Assembly (NCBI GenBank): GCA_900545725.1
Contig: URAI01000043.1
Coordinates: 1 to 19,696 of the forward strand
Direction: 5' to 3'
From: an uncultured Eubacterium sp.
GTDB taxonomy: Bacteria; Bacillota; Clostridia; Lachnospirales; Lachnospiraceae
DNA: 19,696 nucleotides
Shown here piece by piece: positions 7,968 through 15,706 of the stretch (positions are counted from its first letter, which is position 1; the number at the start of each line of letters is the position of its first letter). Position numbers and translations under genes: made by a program. Below the pieces are notes generated by a model. The model was not told the DNA's origin. It ran no database searches and worked only from the letters and a program-made list of their open reading frames with translations.

Positions 7968-8217
7968 ACTTTGCCCTCGTTTCTCTAAGTGCTGTTCTGG
8001 CATCCTTTACCTGTCCTGCCTCTATCTGCTTTTCAGATATCTCTATATCTCTGTACATGGCGATCTGTCTCATGGTTGACTCATAAATCTCCATGCTCAT
8101 AATTACCATATCGCCATAGCCATTTTTTGTAACATAAATTGGCTCCTCTGTCTTATGGCACATATCAGATATCTCCGATGTATTCTTCAGGTCTTTAATT
8201 GGAATTATTTGTGGCAT
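7957..8217 (-). CDS. Phd/YefM-family antitoxin (86 aa)
   Basis: Antitoxin partner of the downstream RelE/ParE-like protein. The N-terminal half (IIPIKDLKNTSEISDMCHKTEEPIYVTKNGYGDMVIMSMEIYE) is a clear Phd/YefM DNA-binding fold. The C-terminal helices would wrap the toxin. Such proteins repress their own operon, and an inverted repeat covers the -10 element of this gene. ATG 8217 is chosen over a GTG at 8226 because AAGGAGGT lies seven bases upstream of it and overlaps the GTG. Confidence 0.9.
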   Translation of the reverse strand: MPQIIPIKDLKNTSEISDMCHKTEEPIYVTKNGYGDMVIMSMEIYESTMRQIAMYRDIEISEKQIEAGQVKDARTALRETRAKYGL

Positions 8218-8234
8218 AATATACACCTCCTTGT

Positions 8235-8272
8235 TTATGGTCTAATTATACCATAATTATGTCCTTTTTCAA
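8235..8272 (-). promoter_or_regulatory. Toxin-antitoxin promoter with overlapping operator
   Basis: On the minus strand, -35 TTGAAA (8272-8267) is separated by 16 bases from a consensus -10 TATAAT (8250-8245). A perfect 7-bp dyad (TTATGGT 8235-8241 and ACCATAA 8250-8256, spacer 8) covers the -10. A bound antitoxin would block RNA polymerase. The -35 abuts the stop of the upstream peptidase gene, so the pair has its own promoter. Confidence 0.85.
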
Positions 8273-8273
8273 C

Positions 8274-9173
8274 TCAATTATTGTTTATTTGATTTCCCAT
8301 TCTTGGAATTTTTTCTCTTATGCTATCCAATCTCTGTTTTAATTCTTTTACAGAATCCTCAACTATTTTGTAATTATTACCCAAACTAGTTATATTATTT
8401 TTATTTAGTCCTTTTATCTTTATTAATTTTTCTATTATTTTCTCTTTTACTGGTAATAAATATACTTTATCCGTTACTATCACAACATTTAACATCTCAT
8501 ATAAATATAATATTCTCTGTGCATTTAAAGGATGATTTCTCTTATTTTTTCTATCTTCGTCATAATAATTTTGGATAATTTTATCATTATACCACTCTCT
8601 GTACTCTTTTTTCTGACTTCGCTCCATCAGTAAGTATACTGCTAAAAACAACTTTTCAAATTCTTTAGTATACTCGTCAAGTTCTTTAGTATATTGAATA
8701 TATTTTAACAAATAATCAAAAGAGAAAATATCAGCCTCACATTCCTGCGCTTTCAAATCATCTGGACTATCTAGTTCAGCATCTATATGTCCACACAAAA
8801 TATGTGCATATTCATGAAAAACTATAAAGTAAAACCCATACTCAAGCAATGATTGAATATATTCCTTTTTTTCTTCTTCATTATTGATAAAACTCCAATT
8901 CAGACTTTCTAAATAACTTCTATGAGCATCAACAATTCCTCTATTTACAAATATATAGTATTCATTATCATATTTTGTCGCAAAAGCATTAATAGTATCA
9001 TCATCCACCATATCAATGTAACAACCAGCAATCAAAATATTCTTTTCCTGTAAGACAACTTGTCTCTCTCTTGCAATCATTTCCTGTGCTAAATTAATCA
9101 GTCTTATTCCTTCTTCTGAATAGCATGATTCTTTGTCACTTATTGACCTTAAGCATTTTGTCACATTATCCAT
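8274..9173 (-). CDS. HExxH zinc metallopeptidase (299 aa), possibly Lit/U49-like
   Basis: A probable cytoplasmic zinc peptidase with the active site HEYAH at 120-124 followed by HILCGH. A third ligand lies in ECEAD at 144-148 (E-x-E-A-D, as in gluzincins). Downstream, NHPLNAQRI at 212-220 resembles the HP..R element of the Lit/U49 and M48-like peptidases. There is no signal peptide or membrane segment. The Lit family cleaves EF-Tu on phage infection, so a defence role is possible but not shown. The start has AAGGAG ten bases upstream and a TATAAT-like -10 in the AT-rich leader. The gene is clearly more AT-rich than the operon around it, and with the toxin-antitoxin pair it looks like inserted cargo. 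An unrelated peptidase function remains possible. Confidence 0.75.
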   Translation of the reverse strand: MDNVTKCLRSISDKESCYSEEGIRLINLAQEMIARERQVVLQEKNILIAGCYIDMVDDDTINAFATKYDNEYYIFVNRGIVDAHRSYLESLNWSFINNEEEKKEYIQSLLEYGFYFIVFHEYAHILCGHIDAELDSPDDLKAQECEADIFSFDYLLKYIQYTKELDEYTKEFEKLFLAVYLLMERSQKKEYREWYNDKIIQNYYDEDRKNKRNHPLNAQRILYLYEMLNVVIVTDKVYLLPVKEKIIEKLIKIKGLNKNNITSLGNNYKIVEDSVKELKQRLDSIREKIPRMGNQINNN

Positions 9174-9480
9174 AATGAAATTTCTCCTTGTATAAAAATT
9201 AACTTTATTATACCTCTAATTATGTTTTTTACTATAAAATTTATCATAATGCTACCCCCTCAGATTTTGAGAATAATTTCTTGACCTAAAAACTACATAA
9301 AAATACCAAGACAATCACATATTTCACAAACTCCTGAAAGTACCTGCCATTCGACAACTACATACAAAAACCACAGACAATCAACATTTGAAGTTTTAAA
9401 AATGCTATCTATGATGAATACCTACAAGAAATATTCATCAGCAGATAATAACCTTGAAGTTTTATATGCTGCGTATGGGC
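9174..9480. other. AT-rich leader and degenerate tandem repeats
   Basis: About 300 bases without a gene. Next to the peptidase start is an AT-rich leader with a TATAAT element (minus strand). Further right lies a set of about three imperfect direct repeats with a 64-66-base period (listed separately). No ORF with a ribosome binding site is present on either strand. Confidence 0.6.
9291..9480. repeat. Degenerate tandem direct repeats, period about 65 bases
   Basis: The segment starting AACTACATAAAAATACC (9291) recurs at 9356 as AACTACATACAAAAACC, matching at about 28 of 32 aligned bases through GACAATCA. Shared TTGAAGTTTT blocks at 9388 and 9454, and shared CTACA blocks at 9358 and 9422, show a third, more decayed unit. 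Units 2 and 3 align over most of their length, which points to tandem duplication rather than repeat-spacer structure. Confidence 0.55.
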
Positions 9481-9518
9481 AAAAGAAAAGGACTTGCCAC
9501 ACAGAAACAAGTCCCTTT
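9479..9518 (-). terminator. Rho-independent terminator after the 158-aa gene
   Basis: Minus-strand stem AAAGGGACTTG / CAAGTCCTTTT (11 bp, one G-U pair) with an 11-base loop, followed by a T-rich run. It begins six bases past the 158-aa gene stop. Confidence 0.8.
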
Positions 9519-9523
9519 CACAT

Positions 9524-10000
9524 CTATATAAATTTATCAAGAGGGCTGATTTTCTCTTTTGCACCAGCCTTGAGCAGTATCTCGACTGCAATATCAAGAT
9601 TGAATGCTTCCTCATCGTCCGATGCACTATTGAGGAACAAATTTAATGGCTTTGTTCTTCGCAAGTAATCCTTATCGACTTCCTTTACAAGTCCACACAA
9701 ATACATTGATGCCTCTGCCATCATACAGTAAACTGCATCAATGGTGGATTGCTTAGGCTGTCGTTTGACTGCTCGCATCGGTGCGATAGCCTTAGACATA
9801 TCTGCATTTTTAAACCAGAGTAGATATCCTTCTATCTTATTATTAATATTTAGCTGGAGGAATGAGGTATCCAGCTTTACATACTGGATATTATCCTGTT
9901 GGACTGGAATATGAACTTCTCGTCCATATCTGTCCACTCCAGTTAAGACAAAATCCCCTTTGTCTTTCAAGTGGAATCTCCACTTTTTCAATTTCTCCAT
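9524..10000 (-). CDS. Uncharacterised protein (158 aa)
   Basis: I do not recognise this protein. It starts MEKLKKWRFHLKDKGDF, has a mixed-strand N-terminal half (VDRYGREVHIPVQ, EGYLLWFKNAD) and a helical C-terminal half containing a YCMMAEASMYLCGLV segment. There is no clear membrane span or catalytic motif. The frame is open to 10144, but ATG 10000 is preferred: it is one base after the upstream stop, with a GGGGGCGGTG purine-rich site before it. It forms a two-gene unit with the 206-aa gene and is followed by a terminator. Confidence 0.7.
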   Translation of the reverse strand: MEKLKKWRFHLKDKGDFVLTGVDRYGREVHIPVQQDNIQYVKLDTSFLQLNINNKIEGYLLWFKNADMSKAIAPMRAVKRQPKQSTIDAVYCMMAEASMYLCGLVKEVDKDYLRRTKPLNLFLNSASDDEEAFNLDIAVEILLKAGAKEKISPLDKFI

Positions 10001-10001
10001 A

Positions 10002-10622
10002 TTACACCGCCCCCTCTGAGTAATCATCTGCCATGAAATCCATGACATTGCTCCAGAGAGCATCGTATCTGGATACCCCAAGGACATCCACAATCCCCTC
10101 ATCCTCAACAATGTACTTGTTGAGTAAATCGTCCATGCCGTCACAATGAATCGGCATGACTACAATATTGTGGATTTGATGAATCAAATCCTGAAAGAAC
10201 TTATACAGTTCCTTTACTGGATTGATTGGTGTATCCAATATTGCTCGATAAGTCTGATATCCAAAATTACCGATAGGTGTATGCAGTTTTTCAACTACAT
10301 CTGCATTACAGCCTCCGCCAAATGGATACTGTGCAGAATAAACTGCTACTTCTACCAGTCTATCTGGCATTATTAATTCTGCCTCTACACAGATATCATC
10401 ACTCTGATTAGCAATGACCTGTGTACCTACAACAGCTCGAAGCCATACTCGGCATGCTTCTACTGCCTGTTCATAACGCTCCATTACCTGAGCGTCATTT
10501 TCTGCTTTTCTTGTGCCTTCATAAACAGCTACTGCATCACCCTCAGTTAACTGCTTTACCACATTAGTTGTCTTTACACCTAATGCGAATACTATCGCCT
10601 GTACATTTGCTACTACTTCCAT
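10002..10622 (-). CDS. Uncharacterised protein (206 aa)
   Basis: I do not recognise this protein. It is soluble-looking, with a helical N-terminal half (ERYEQAVEACRVWLRAVVG) and then a sequence rich in Tyr, Pro and Gly (YSAQYPFGGGCN, HTPIGNFGYQTYRAIL). The acidic C-terminus ends DDYSEGAV. No catalytic motif is evident. AGGAGG lies eight bases upstream of ATG 10622. A possible promoter, TTGAGT-17-TATAGC (minus strand, 10699-10671), lies within its leader. The leader also contains two adjacent hairpins. The next gene begins one base after this stop. Confidence 0.7.
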   Translation of the reverse strand: MEVVANVQAIVFALGVKTTNVVKQLTEGDAVAVYEGTRKAENDAQVMERYEQAVEACRVWLRAVVGTQVIANQSDDICVEAELIMPDRLVEVAVYSAQYPFGGGCNADVVEKLHTPIGNFGYQTYRAILDTPINPVKELYKFFQDLIHQIHNIVVMPIHCDGMDDLLNKYIVEDEGIVDVLGVSRYDALWSNVMDFMADDYSEGAV

Positions 10623-10670
10623 GATTATTTCCTCCTGATTTTAATTATTTGTTGTTGCTGGAGATGACTG

Positions 10671-10699
10671 GCTATATGCGAATCATCTGTTCCACTCAA
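10671..10699 (-). promoter_or_regulatory. Candidate promoter for the 206-aa/158-aa unit
   Basis: TTGAGT (10699-10694) and TATAGC (10676-10671) on the minus strand, each 4/6 to the sigma-A consensus, with an exact 17-base spacer. It is about 50 bases before the start codon. Moderate match only. Confidence 0.4.
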
Positions 10700-10747
10700 A
10701 ATTAAGCTTATCTAGGATTGCTTTACCTTGAGTTCCCAGCTTATATT

Positions 10748-10801
10748 GTCAGCCTTCTACTGACATTTACTATGTTCCAACTTGAGTTGGATATTAAATG
10801 T
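10748..10801 (-). other. Two adjacent hairpins in the leader of the 206-aa gene
   Basis: GTCAG-ccttcta-CTGAC (10748-10764) lies beside a nested dyad in which ACATTTA and TAAATGT enclose CCAACT and AGTTGG (10763-10801). The two stems share bases 10763-10764, so they may compete. The octamer CTTGAGTT occurs inside the nested stem and again at 10727-10734. I know no riboswitch class that fits. A regulatory RNA or DNA operator is possible. Confidence 0.45.
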
Positions 10802-10878
10802 AAAAAAATCTTATGCTGCCAGAAGCTGTCTTAAATTATGAGACCCCTGCGTTTTTTATTTGAATATCTATTATGGTA

Positions 10879-10910
10879 TTAAAAAGGACAGTCGAATGAC
10901 TGCCCTCTTT
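10879..10910 (-). terminator. Rho-independent terminator after the DUF927 gene
   Basis: Minus-strand stem GGGCAGTC / GACTGTCC (one G-U pair), loop ATTC, followed by TTTTTAAT. It lies just past the DUF927 stop. Confidence 0.85.
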
Positions 10911-10916
10911 AATCTA

Positions 10917-12581
10917 TTATTCAGTTTCATCTCCGATATCTTGTACCTCAGTTCCCTTATCCTCAAAATATACAGCCACACAATTAACCTCTGTGCCATT
11001 TATAACATATGGATAAGTGTTTCTATTTGCATCCTTAGTTTTTATAAGCTTACTTTGTCTTAATTTATACAGAGCCACTTTCGTTTCAGAAAATCCAGCT
11101 TCTGATAATACACTTTCAATTCTACCAGACCTAAAAACAACAATATTATTATAAACTTTATCATCCACAATATGATTTCTACACCCATATATAAAACCAT
11201 CTTTATCTGCATCCAAATCAAATGTATTAAATTGTGAACGAGTTCCACCATAAAAACCTGCATCTGCAAATAAATCTCTATGTTCTGAAACATATTTCAT
11301 AATAGTATAGTATGCATTCTTTCCCATGTTAGCCTCCTCATCATTTGCCACTACAATATTTGTAAAGAAAAAATCATAAACTTTATCAATATCCAATGAA
11401 ACATTTAATGTTACATTGATTACCTCACCAGCCAAAGTGAAAAGTGCCACATATTCCCCCACTCTATCTTTAATTGAGCATGTAATATTCCGCTTTTCAA
11501 TTTCCTGTTCTACTCTTTCCCTATAAAATTCTAGACGCTTTCTCCACTGATTTGAATTATGGATTAATTCTCTTGCAATCATCGGAGCTATCAAACCATA
11601 ATTTTTGCTCAAACATGATTTAATATGCACCGCTTGAGACTTTGAATAAGTCCACTGTTCATTGGCAAACTCAAAGCATCTTGCACGCAATCCTTCATTT
11701 TGTGTACACTTTTTCAGCAATGAGAGTTCACCACTTGATAAGACAACCGTCTGAAAGACTGCCGACTCCTGCAATCCATTTCCGCCTGGCTTTAATCTAT
11801 CCTTTTCCTCTCCATTTCCAATCGAATATACAAAACTATCCAACTGTTTCTTAGTAACTCCTGAAATTTCATCAATTACAACTGGTAATCCTTCATTATT
11901 ACCAATTCTTTTAATCAAAGAACCTTCAGTAGAAGTATATGTATGCCAATACCCTTTCTTTTTTTGTGGATTTGTTGCAACACTTGCAAACAACGTCAAT
12001 GCCGTCGATTTACCATTTGAACTTCCCCCAAACAAATGCAATATTACATTATTTAAGTCCGAATTCCAAAAATGATTCGCATAAGATAGTATCAAAGACC
12101 CAACTGCAGCACAAAGGATAGCTTCTAACTTACTCCACTCCTGAGTTACAATGATTTCACAATTTAACATATCAATCACTTCTTTGATATCTCCACTTGG
12201 CTTCAAATCCAGCTTTCCAGAATATTCCGATTGCAATGTTTCATTGTCACTTATAACATTCTGTCCCAAATATACAGGCTTACCATCAATCTCTTTCCAT
12301 CCCACCTGTGTATGGCATCTTTCTATAGGAAATTGTCTTGTTTTTAAACATGAATTGTAACTTTTAAGTAAAAAATTGCAAATTTCTTCTGGTTCTTCAC
12401 ATATTCCATTATTACTCGCTATTAAATTTTCTACATTTCTAGGTGACAATTCTGTTCTTGGAATAGATAATTCAAGCGTCTTATCATTAATACAATCGAA
12501 CACCTTAAATTTTATAGCTGGTGCTTGTCCATCCTTCACCGAAATTCCAACAAACTTAATGTCCTTGCTCTCATTTGTCAT
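10917..12581 (-). CDS. DUF927-type helicase-like P-loop ATPase (554 aa)
   Basis: An ATPase of the DUF927 type. An N-terminal region of about 130 residues precedes the P-loop domain. That domain has Walker A GGSSNGKST at 185-193, a conserved YTSTEGSLIKR segment, Walker B LPVVIDEIS at 232-240 and a sensor-like VVLSSGELSLL at about 280-289. DUF927 proteins resemble the helicase half of plasmid and phage replication proteins, and usually follow a primase or TOPRIM domain. Here no primase motif is seen. AAGGAGGA lies seven bases upstream of ATG 12581. The gene is more AT-rich than the core block, has its own terminator and is divergent from the 183-aa gene. Element replication is the family-based guess; defence is an alternative. 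Confidence 0.8.
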   Translation of the reverse strand: MTNESKDIKFVGISVKDGQAPAIKFKVFDCINDKTLELSIPRTELSPRNVENLIASNNGICEEPEEICNFLLKSYNSCLKTRQFPIERCHTQVGWKEIDGKPVYLGQNVISDNETLQSEYSGKLDLKPSGDIKEVIDMLNCEIIVTQEWSKLEAILCAAVGSLILSYANHFWNSDLNNVILHLFGGSSNGKSTALTLFASVATNPQKKKGYWHTYTSTEGSLIKRIGNNEGLPVVIDEISGVTKKQLDSFVYSIGNGEEKDRLKPGGNGLQESAVFQTVVLSSGELSLLKKCTQNEGLRARCFEFANEQWTYSKSQAVHIKSCLSKNYGLIAPMIARELIHNSNQWRKRLEFYRERVEQEIEKRNITCSIKDRVGEYVALFTLAGEVINVTLNVSLDIDKVYDFFFTNIVVANDEEANMGKNAYYTIMKYVSEHRDLFADAGFYGGTRSQFNTFDLDADKDGFIYGCRNHIVDDKVYNNIVVFRSGRIESVLSEAGFSETKVALYKLRQSKLIKTKDANRNTYPYVINGTEVNCVAVYFEDKGTEVQDIGDETE

Positions 12582-12793
12582 GTAACATTCCTCCTTAAAT
12601 ACATTGCTTAATTTGTATCTTTATACTATCAAAACAACATCCATATGTCGTAAGACAACTGCAAGCAAAATTTGTCCTACTATTTTTTTATATTTACATT
12701 TTTTGGTGGGAAAATGGGAATATTATTTTATATATGAAAAAATAATGATAAAATTGTTTATATAATAATCACTTGTTTAGGAGGATAAAATAA
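12582..12793. promoter_or_regulatory. Divergent promoter region of DUF927 and 183-aa genes
   Basis: The shared 212 bases are very AT-rich. A TATAAT at 12761-12766 on the + strand would serve the 183-aa gene, but no good -35 sits at the correct spacing. A short dyad, TGTC-GTAA-GACA (12646-12657), lies on the DUF927 side. No further element could be fixed. Confidence 0.4.
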
Positions 12794-13345
12794 ATGAACC
12801 CTGAAATATCAAAGGAAGATTATTTAAAATTATATAATCTATTACCTTATGACTATAAATCCATTATAATTAATACATTTCGATGTCTAGCAAATCACAA
12901 TAGTTCATTTACAGAAAAAGGATACCAACCATATGCCATATCAGAGCTTATTAATTATAATCAGCAAAAGCTAGGCTATACTGATGAAGAAGTGTGTGAT
13001 ATCGTTTATGATTTATTTTACAAAAGCAATCCTGAATCCGATAAAGTACTGACAATAGAAACTTACCGAAAAATAAAACAACGCAATACCCAAACCTCAC
13101 AAAGAGGAACCAATTGGCTGGAATATATAGCTCAAGCGTTACGTTTTGATAGTTCTGATTATAAAAAATATTTAACAGATGCTGGAATAGAACATGCATA
13201 TTCCGCTGTAGAAAAACAATCTAATAAAATAAACTCTATCGATACACTATTTGACCTTTTAAATTTTAAAGAGAAGTCAGCTCTAACTCAACTAACTACA
13301 GGACTTTTAAATTTGTATATGAATACATGCGATAAAATTAACTAA
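12794..13345 (+). CDS. Uncharacterised alpha-helical protein (183 aa)
   Basis: I do not recognise this protein. It looks helical throughout, with a Tyr- and Asn-rich N-terminus (EDYLKLYNLLPYDYKSIIIN) and a Lys/Thr-rich middle. The C-terminal segment (SIDTLFDLLNFKEKSALTQLTTGLLNLY) could mediate dimerisation. No membrane segment or catalytic motif is seen. AGGAGG lies nine bases upstream of the ATG. It is AT-rich, stands alone on the + strand between the prfA terminator and the divergent DUF927 gene, and may be its regulator or partner. That is inference from position only. Confidence 0.7.
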   Translation: MNPEISKEDYLKLYNLLPYDYKSIIINTFRCLANHNSSFTEKGYQPYAISELINYNQQKLGYTDEEVCDIVYDLFYKSNPESDKVLTIETYRKIKQRNTQTSQRGTNWLEYIAQALRFDSSDYKKYLTDAGIEHAYSAVEKQSNKINSIDTLFDLLNFKEKSALTQLTTGLLNLYMNTCDKIN

Positions 13346-13424
13346 AGTTAACCATAGGTCTATACATACATCCAAACCCAAAAATAAGGGTGTACAGTGC
13401 ATCTATACTATATGCTCAAAAGAA

Positions 13425-13456
13425 AAACGGTCGATGACATGTGTCAAAGACCGTTT
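13425..13456 (-). terminator. Terminator downstream of prfA
   Basis: AAACGGTC and GACCGTTT form an 8-bp stem enclosing a second dyad, TGACA-TG-TGTCA. On the minus strand it runs into TTTTTCTTTT. It marks the end of the core gene block, about 65 bases past prfA. On the + strand it may also stop transcription from the 183-aa gene, though its U-run there is poor. Confidence 0.75.
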
Positions 13457-13522
13457 CAATTACGCTTTTATTAAATTCATATATATAGATATTTCTTTAA
13501 AACCCCAGTAAAATCAAGGCTT

Positions 13523-14605
13523 TTAGGCTTCAGTCTCCATGCGGCTTAACTTCTTCGCCTGGTCGGCTGCAATACATGCATCTATAATTTCCTGAATATC
13601 TCCATCCATAATCTTATCAAGCTTATATAATGTAAGACCGATTCTATGATCTGTTACTCGTCCCTGTGGGAAATTATAAGTTCTAATCTTTTCTGAACGG
13701 TCTCCTGTACCTATCTGGCTTCTTCTTGCATCAGCTTCCGCATCATGGGCCTTCTGACATTCAAGATCATACAACTTAGCACGAAGTAAAGCAAATGCCT
13801 TATCCTTATTCTGAATCTGTGACTTTTCTGTCTGGGCATATATTACGATACCTGTAGGATAATGAGTAAGACGAACCGCTGAATCAGTTGTATTGACACA
13901 CTGTCCACCATTTCCTGAGGCTCTCATAACATCAATTCTTATATCCTTATCATTAATCTGGATATCAACCTCTTCTGCCTCCGGCATAACTGCTACAGAG
14001 GCTGTAGAAGTCTGTAAACGTCCATTAGACTCTGTAACAGGGACTCTCTGTACTCTGTGTACTCCACTTTCATACTTCATAACCGAATATGCTCCCTGAC
14101 CCTTTACCATAAATTCAACTTCTTTCATACCGCCAAGACCTGTTTCATCAGCATTGACAACTTCAAGCTTCCAGCCCTTAGAATCAACATAATGTGAATA
14201 CATACGGAAAAGCTCCGCTGCAAAAAGAGCTGCTTCTTCTCCACCGGCACCGGCTCTGATTTCCACAACAATATCTTTATCATCATTAGGATCCTTTGGT
14301 AATAATAATATCTTTAATTCTTCTTCTAATTCTTCTGCTCTTTTTCTGGCTTCTGCAAGTTCTTCCTTTGCAAGATCTCTTAATTCTTCATCACTTTCTT
14401 CATCAAGCATTGCCAGACTGTCATCTATATTTTTCTTGCAGTCCTTATATTCTGTAAATGCTGTAACAATCGGTGCAATATTATTCTGTTCCTTCATAAG
14501 CTTACGGAAGCGATCCTGATCATTTACAACATCAGGATTGCTTAATTCTGCTGTAATATCTTCATAACGATTAACAATATCATCAAGTCTTCCAAATATA
14601 TCCAT
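13523..14605 (-). CDS. prfA: Peptide chain release factor 1 (RF1, 360 aa)
   Basis: RF1 reads UAA and UAG stop codons and triggers release of the finished protein on the ribosome. The GGQ motif is at 233-235 (ASGNGGQCVNTTDSAVR). The codon-recognition tripeptide is PVT at 189-191, as in RF1 (RF2 has SPF), and the 360-residue length is normal. The acidic coiled N-terminus (about 70-100) is domain 1. No internal frameshift is present, as expected for RF1. The neighbouring prmC encodes the enzyme that methylates Gln235. The start has AGAGG upstream at a slightly long spacing. The 207-base gap to prmC contains several small hairpins. Confidence 0.97.
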   Translation of the reverse strand: MDIFGRLDDIVNRYEDITAELSNPDVVNDQDRFRKLMKEQNNIAPIVTAFTEYKDCKKNIDDSLAMLDEESDEELRDLAKEELAEARKRAEELEEELKILLLPKDPNDDKDIVVEIRAGAGGEEAALFAAELFRMYSHYVDSKGWKLEVVNADETGLGGMKEVEFMVKGQGAYSVMKYESGVHRVQRVPVTESNGRLQTSTASVAVMPEAEEVDIQINDKDIRIDVMRASGNGGQCVNTTDSAVRLTHYPTGIVIYAQTEKSQIQNKDKAFALLRAKLYDLECQKAHDAEADARRSQIGTGDRSEKIRTYNFPQGRVTDHRIGLTLYKLDKIMDGDIQEIIDACIAADQAKKLSRMETEA

Positions 14606-14812
14606 GGTTATATTATTCCTCTCTCTTTTTAATATGATTATAAATTTTTGTTCAGGATTTGCTTACGAATCCTGCTATGAGCCTCTTAGTCAGACTGCTG
14701 ACTTTTCATACAGAAATTATTATTTTTATATTCTTTACTATCTGACTACTAATAAGAAATATATATTAATTATGGTTTACATTATAAACAATATATTAAT
14801 TTGCATTACCAT

Positions 14813-15697
14813 TTATAATAACTGTCCAACAACAACCCTGTCAAGTCCGGCAAGGTCTTTGACCACTTTTATTTTATCAAATCCATTTTCATGCAAAATA
14901 TCAGTTACATCTTCTGCCTGATCATATCCGATTTCATACATAAGCCATCCACCACGTTTCAGATATTTCCCACAGTCTTTAGTAATATTTCTATAGAAAT
15001 ACAGCCCATCCTCGAAGCCATCCAGTGCAAGATATGGATCATGTATTCTTACTTCTTCTGACAAAGAGTCAATATCCTGTGTTCTTATATATGGTGGGTT
15101 AGACACTATTACATCTGCTTTTCCACCGTTAAATATATCAGTATTTACATTTTTAAAAATATCACTCTGTAAAAATGTCACATCTGATATATTATAAAGT
15201 TTTTTATTGCTTTCCGCAACCTTTAGTGCTGCCTGTGAAATATCGACACCTATTCCGGCTTTTATGTGTTTTTCATTGGAAAGCGTAAGTATAATACAGC
15301 CTGAACCGGTACACATATCTATGACATTGCTATTATTATCAGTAACCTTAAGCACCTGTTCTACAAGAATTTCTGTATCAAATCTTGGAATAAGTACATG
15401 TTCATTGACATTGTAGTTATATCCGTAAAAACATGTCTTCCCCGTAATATGCTGCAATGGAATATGCTCTGAACGAAGTTTTATCGCATCGCAATACTGT
15501 TTTTTAATATTATCATCAAGCACATCCATGCTGTGCGTAAGATAATACGTTCTGTTAATTGACATTATATTTTCAAGAAGAGCATAGCTGTCATATTCAG
15601 CATCCGCTATATTATGTTCCTTTAATACTTCTGTACCCCATAAAACAGCCTGTCTTAATGTAGGCTTATCACCCGGTTGCAAATTATAATCCTCCAT
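14813..15697 (-). CDS. prmC: Release factor glutamine N5-methyltransferase (PrmC/HemK)
   Basis: PrmC transfers a methyl group from S-adenosylmethionine to the glutamine of the GGQ motif in release factors, including the RF1 encoded next door. The SAM-binding motif is DMCTGSGC (127-134), and the catalytic NPPY is at 200-203. The conserved IPRFDTE lies at 103-109, and the N-terminal helical domain that docks the release factor covers about 1-90. The start is ambiguous. ATG 15697 lacks a ribosome site, whereas TTG 15682 in the same frame has GGAGG eight bases upstream, so translation may begin five residues later. It lies 9 bases after the DUF1385 stop and is probably cotranscribed. Confidence 0.93.
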   Translation of the reverse strand: MEDYNLQPGDKPTLRQAVLWGTEVLKEHNIADAEYDSYALLENIMSINRTYYLTHSMDVLDDNIKKQYCDAIKLRSEHIPLQHITGKTCFYGYNYNVNEHVLIPRFDTEILVEQVLKVTDNNSNVIDMCTGSGCIILTLSNEKHIKAGIGVDISQAALKVAESNKKLYNISDVTFLQSDIFKNVNTDIFNGGKADVIVSNPPYIRTQDIDSLSEEVRIHDPYLALDGFEDGLYFYRNITKDCGKYLKRGGWLMYEIGYDQAEDVTDILHENGFDKIKVVKDLAGLDRVVVGQLL

Positions 15698-15706
15698 ATG
15701 TTCACA

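Noticed and set aside
9291..9480. CRISPR array (repeat about 32, spacing about 33)
   Set aside because: Only two units are clear, and units 2 and 3 also match in what would be the spacer. No cas gene is visible.
4180..10622. A PRTRC-type gene cluster
   Set aside because: No ThiF, JAB-type or recognisable PRTRC A-F proteins are present; only gene sizes are similar.
12646..12657. TGTC-GTAA-GACA as a strong operator
   Set aside because: Arms of four bases in AT-rich DNA are too short to claim; mentioned only within the intergenic entry.
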